DNA from: JAVBLG01 sp031553655
Lineage (GTDB): Bacteria > Desulfobacterota > Desulfovibrionia > Desulfovibrionales > Desulfovibrionaceae
Direction: 5' to 3'
NCBI GenBank assembly: GCA_031553655.1
Contig: JAVBLG010000058.1
Coordinates: 1 to 12,884, forward strand
DNA length: 12,884 nucleotides
Shown here: positions 11,584 through 12,884 of the stretch, in pieces
How positions within the stretch are numbered: the first letter of the stretch is position 1
Layout: every line of letters begins with the position of its first letter
Program-made: the position numbers and the translations under genes
The notes under the pieces: model-generated
Databases searched by the model: none
What the model was told of the DNA's origin: nothing
What the model saw: only the letters and a program-made list of their open reading frames with translations

Positions 11584-12884
11584 ATGGCTGCCAAAGAAAT
11601 TCTTTTTGATGTCAAAGCCCGCGAAAAACTTTCCCGCGGTGTGGATAAACTCGCCAATGCCGTTAAAGTGACCCTTGGACCCAAAGGCCGCAACGTTGTT
11701 CTGGAAAAGTCCTTCGGCTCCCCGATAATCACCAAGGACGGCGTTACCGTCGCCAAGGAAGTGGAACTGGAAGACAAGTTTGAAAACATGGGCGCCCAGA
11801 TGGTCAAGGAAGTGGCTTCCAAAACTTCCGACGTTGCCGGTGACGGTACCACCACAGCCACCATTCTGGCCCAGGCCATCTACCGCGAAGGCGTGAAGCT
11901 TGTGGCCGCCGGCCGCAATCCCATGGCCATCAAGCGCGGCATCGACAAAGCCGTTGAATCTCTGGTGGTCGAGCTCGGCAACTTGGCCAAGCCCACCCGC
12001 GACCAGAAGGAAATTGCCCAGGTCGGCACCATTTCCGCCAACTCCGACGCCACCATCGGTAACATCATTGCCGAAGCCATGGCCAAAGTGGGCAAGGAAG
12101 GCGTGATCACCGTGGAAGAAGCCAAGGGTCTGGAAACCACCATGGAAGTGGTGGAAGGCATGCAGTTTGACCGCGGCTATCTTTCCCCCTATTTTGTCAC
12201 CAACGCGGAAAAGATGATCTGCGAAATGGACAATCCTTACATTCTTTGCACCGAAAAGAAAATTTCCAGCATGAAAGACATGCTGCCGGTGCTTGAACAG
12301 GTTGCCAAAGTGAATCGTCCGCTGGTGATCATCGCTGAAGACGTGGAAGGCGAAGCCTTGGCCACCTTGGTGGTCAACAAGCTGCGCGGCGCTCTGCAGG
12401 TTGTGGCCGTGAAGGCTCCCGGCTTCGGCGACCGCCGCAAGGCTATGCTTCAGGATATCGCCATTCTCACCGGCGGCCAGGTTGCCTCCGAAGACATGGG
12501 CATTAAGCTTGAAAACCTCGCCCTCAGCGACCTCGGCACCGCCAAGCGCGTGGTCATCGACAAGGATAACACCACCGTGGTGGACGGCGCTGGCAAGGGC
12601 GACGACATCAAGGCCCGCGTGAAGCAGATCCGCGCCCAGATTGAAGAAACCACCTCCGATTACGATCGTGAAAAGCTCCAGGAACGCCTGGCCAAGCTGG
12701 TGGGCGGCGTGGCTGTTGTGCATGTTGGCGCGGCCACCGAAACTGAAATGAAAGAAAAGAAAGACCGCGTGGAAGATGCCCTCAATGCCACCCGCGCCGC
12801 TGTTGAAGAAGGTATCGTGCCTGGCGGCGGCACCTCCTACCTGCGCGTGTCCAAGGTTCTTAACGACATCAAGCCCGCTGACGA
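11584..12884 (+). CDS. groEL: Chaperonin GroEL (60 kDa), truncated by window edge
   Basis: GroEL forms the double heptameric ring that folds proteins in an ATP-dependent cycle with GroES. The window covers residues 1-433 of an expected 545 or so. Visible landmarks are LGPKGRNVVL (31-40), KDG with Asp52, the ATP site GDGTTTAT with Asp87, the apical domain with FDRGYLSPYFVTN, and DALNATRAAVEEG with Asp398 followed by GGG (414-416). All key residues seen are intact and the frame is unbroken to the edge. A GGAGG site lies 10 bases upstream. It is the second gene of the groESL operon. Confidence 0.98.
   Translation, partial: MAAKEILFDVKAREKLSRGVDKLANAVKVTLGPKGRNVVLEKSFGSPIITKDGVTVAKEVELEDKFENMGAQMVKEVASKTSDVAGDGTTTATILAQAIYREGVKLVAAGRNPMAIKRGIDKAVESLVVELGNLAKPTRDQKEIAQVGTISANSDATIGNIIAEAMAKVGKEGVITVEEAKGLETTMEVVEGMQFDRGYLSPYFVTNAEKMICEMDNPYILCTEKKISSMKDMLPVLEQVAKVNRPLVIIAEDVEGEALATLVVNKLRGALQVVAVKAPGFGDRRKAMLQDIAILTGGQVASEDMGIKLENLALSDLGTAKRVVIDKDNTTVVDGAGKGDDIKARVKQIRAQIEETTSDYDREKLQERLAKLVGGVAVVHVGAATETEMKEKKDRVEDALNATRAAVEEGIVPGGGTSYLRVSKVLNDIKPAD

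Noticed and set aside
11203..12723. A 506-codon open frame on the minus strand opposite groES-groEL
   Set aside because: It is the antisense shadow of two unmistakable chaperonin genes in GC-biased codons; its predicted protein is an unnatural G/H/F-rich string.
1..12884. CRISPR arrays or multi-gene defence systems
   Set aside because: There are no regularly spaced repeats and no defence-related proteins anywhere in the window.

Overview
The window looks like a piece of a Desulfovibrio-type sulfate reducer (Desulfovibrionales). The strongest evidence is a complete periplasmic tetraheme cytochrome c3 whose mature sequence has the classic Desulfovibrio layout of four hemes (two CX2CH and two CX4CH motifs). 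The other genes fit: a GroES of the Desulfovibrio type, a six-domain ribosomal protein S1, QueH instead of QueG, and DctA. GC content is moderate, with several very AT-rich intergenic tracts.

Region by region: (1) Bases 1-1630 are accessory in character. They hold the first 16 codons of an IS5-like transposase running off the left edge, a gene-poor stretch, one unrecognised small protein gene ending in a CXXCH motif, and two copies of a coding-like, roughly 100-bp repeat flanking that gene. This region lies directly at the 3' side of a tRNA-Asn gene, where genomic islands commonly insert. (2) Bases 1590-1765 hold tRNA-Asn(GUU) on the minus strand, with a clear sigma70 promoter and its own terminator. 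(3) Bases 1892-5597 on the minus strand read rpsA (own promoter, strong bidirectional terminator), then sppA and queH as a likely pair. (4) Bases 5742-8515 on the minus strand form a tight four-gene overlapping operon: MocA-like nucleotidyltransferase, HD phosphohydrolase, D-Ala-D-Ala ligase and a secreted Sel1-repeat protein. (5) From 8686 rightward the plus strand carries dctA, with a sigma54-like promoter candidate and a structured leader, and then the cytochrome c3 gene with a strong terminator. (6) A long AT-rich then GC-rich leader precedes groES-groEL; groEL is cut by the right edge.

Functionally this is mostly housekeeping (translation, envelope quality control, peptidoglycan precursor synthesis, chaperonin) plus energy metabolism (C4-dicarboxylate uptake, periplasmic electron transfer). 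No defence system, CRISPR array or clearly new multi-gene system is visible. The most unusual parts are the decayed repeat-rich segment beside tRNA-Asn, a REP-like hairpin repeat that brackets dctA, and several unexplained structured non-coding segments around dctA, the cytochrome gene and groES.
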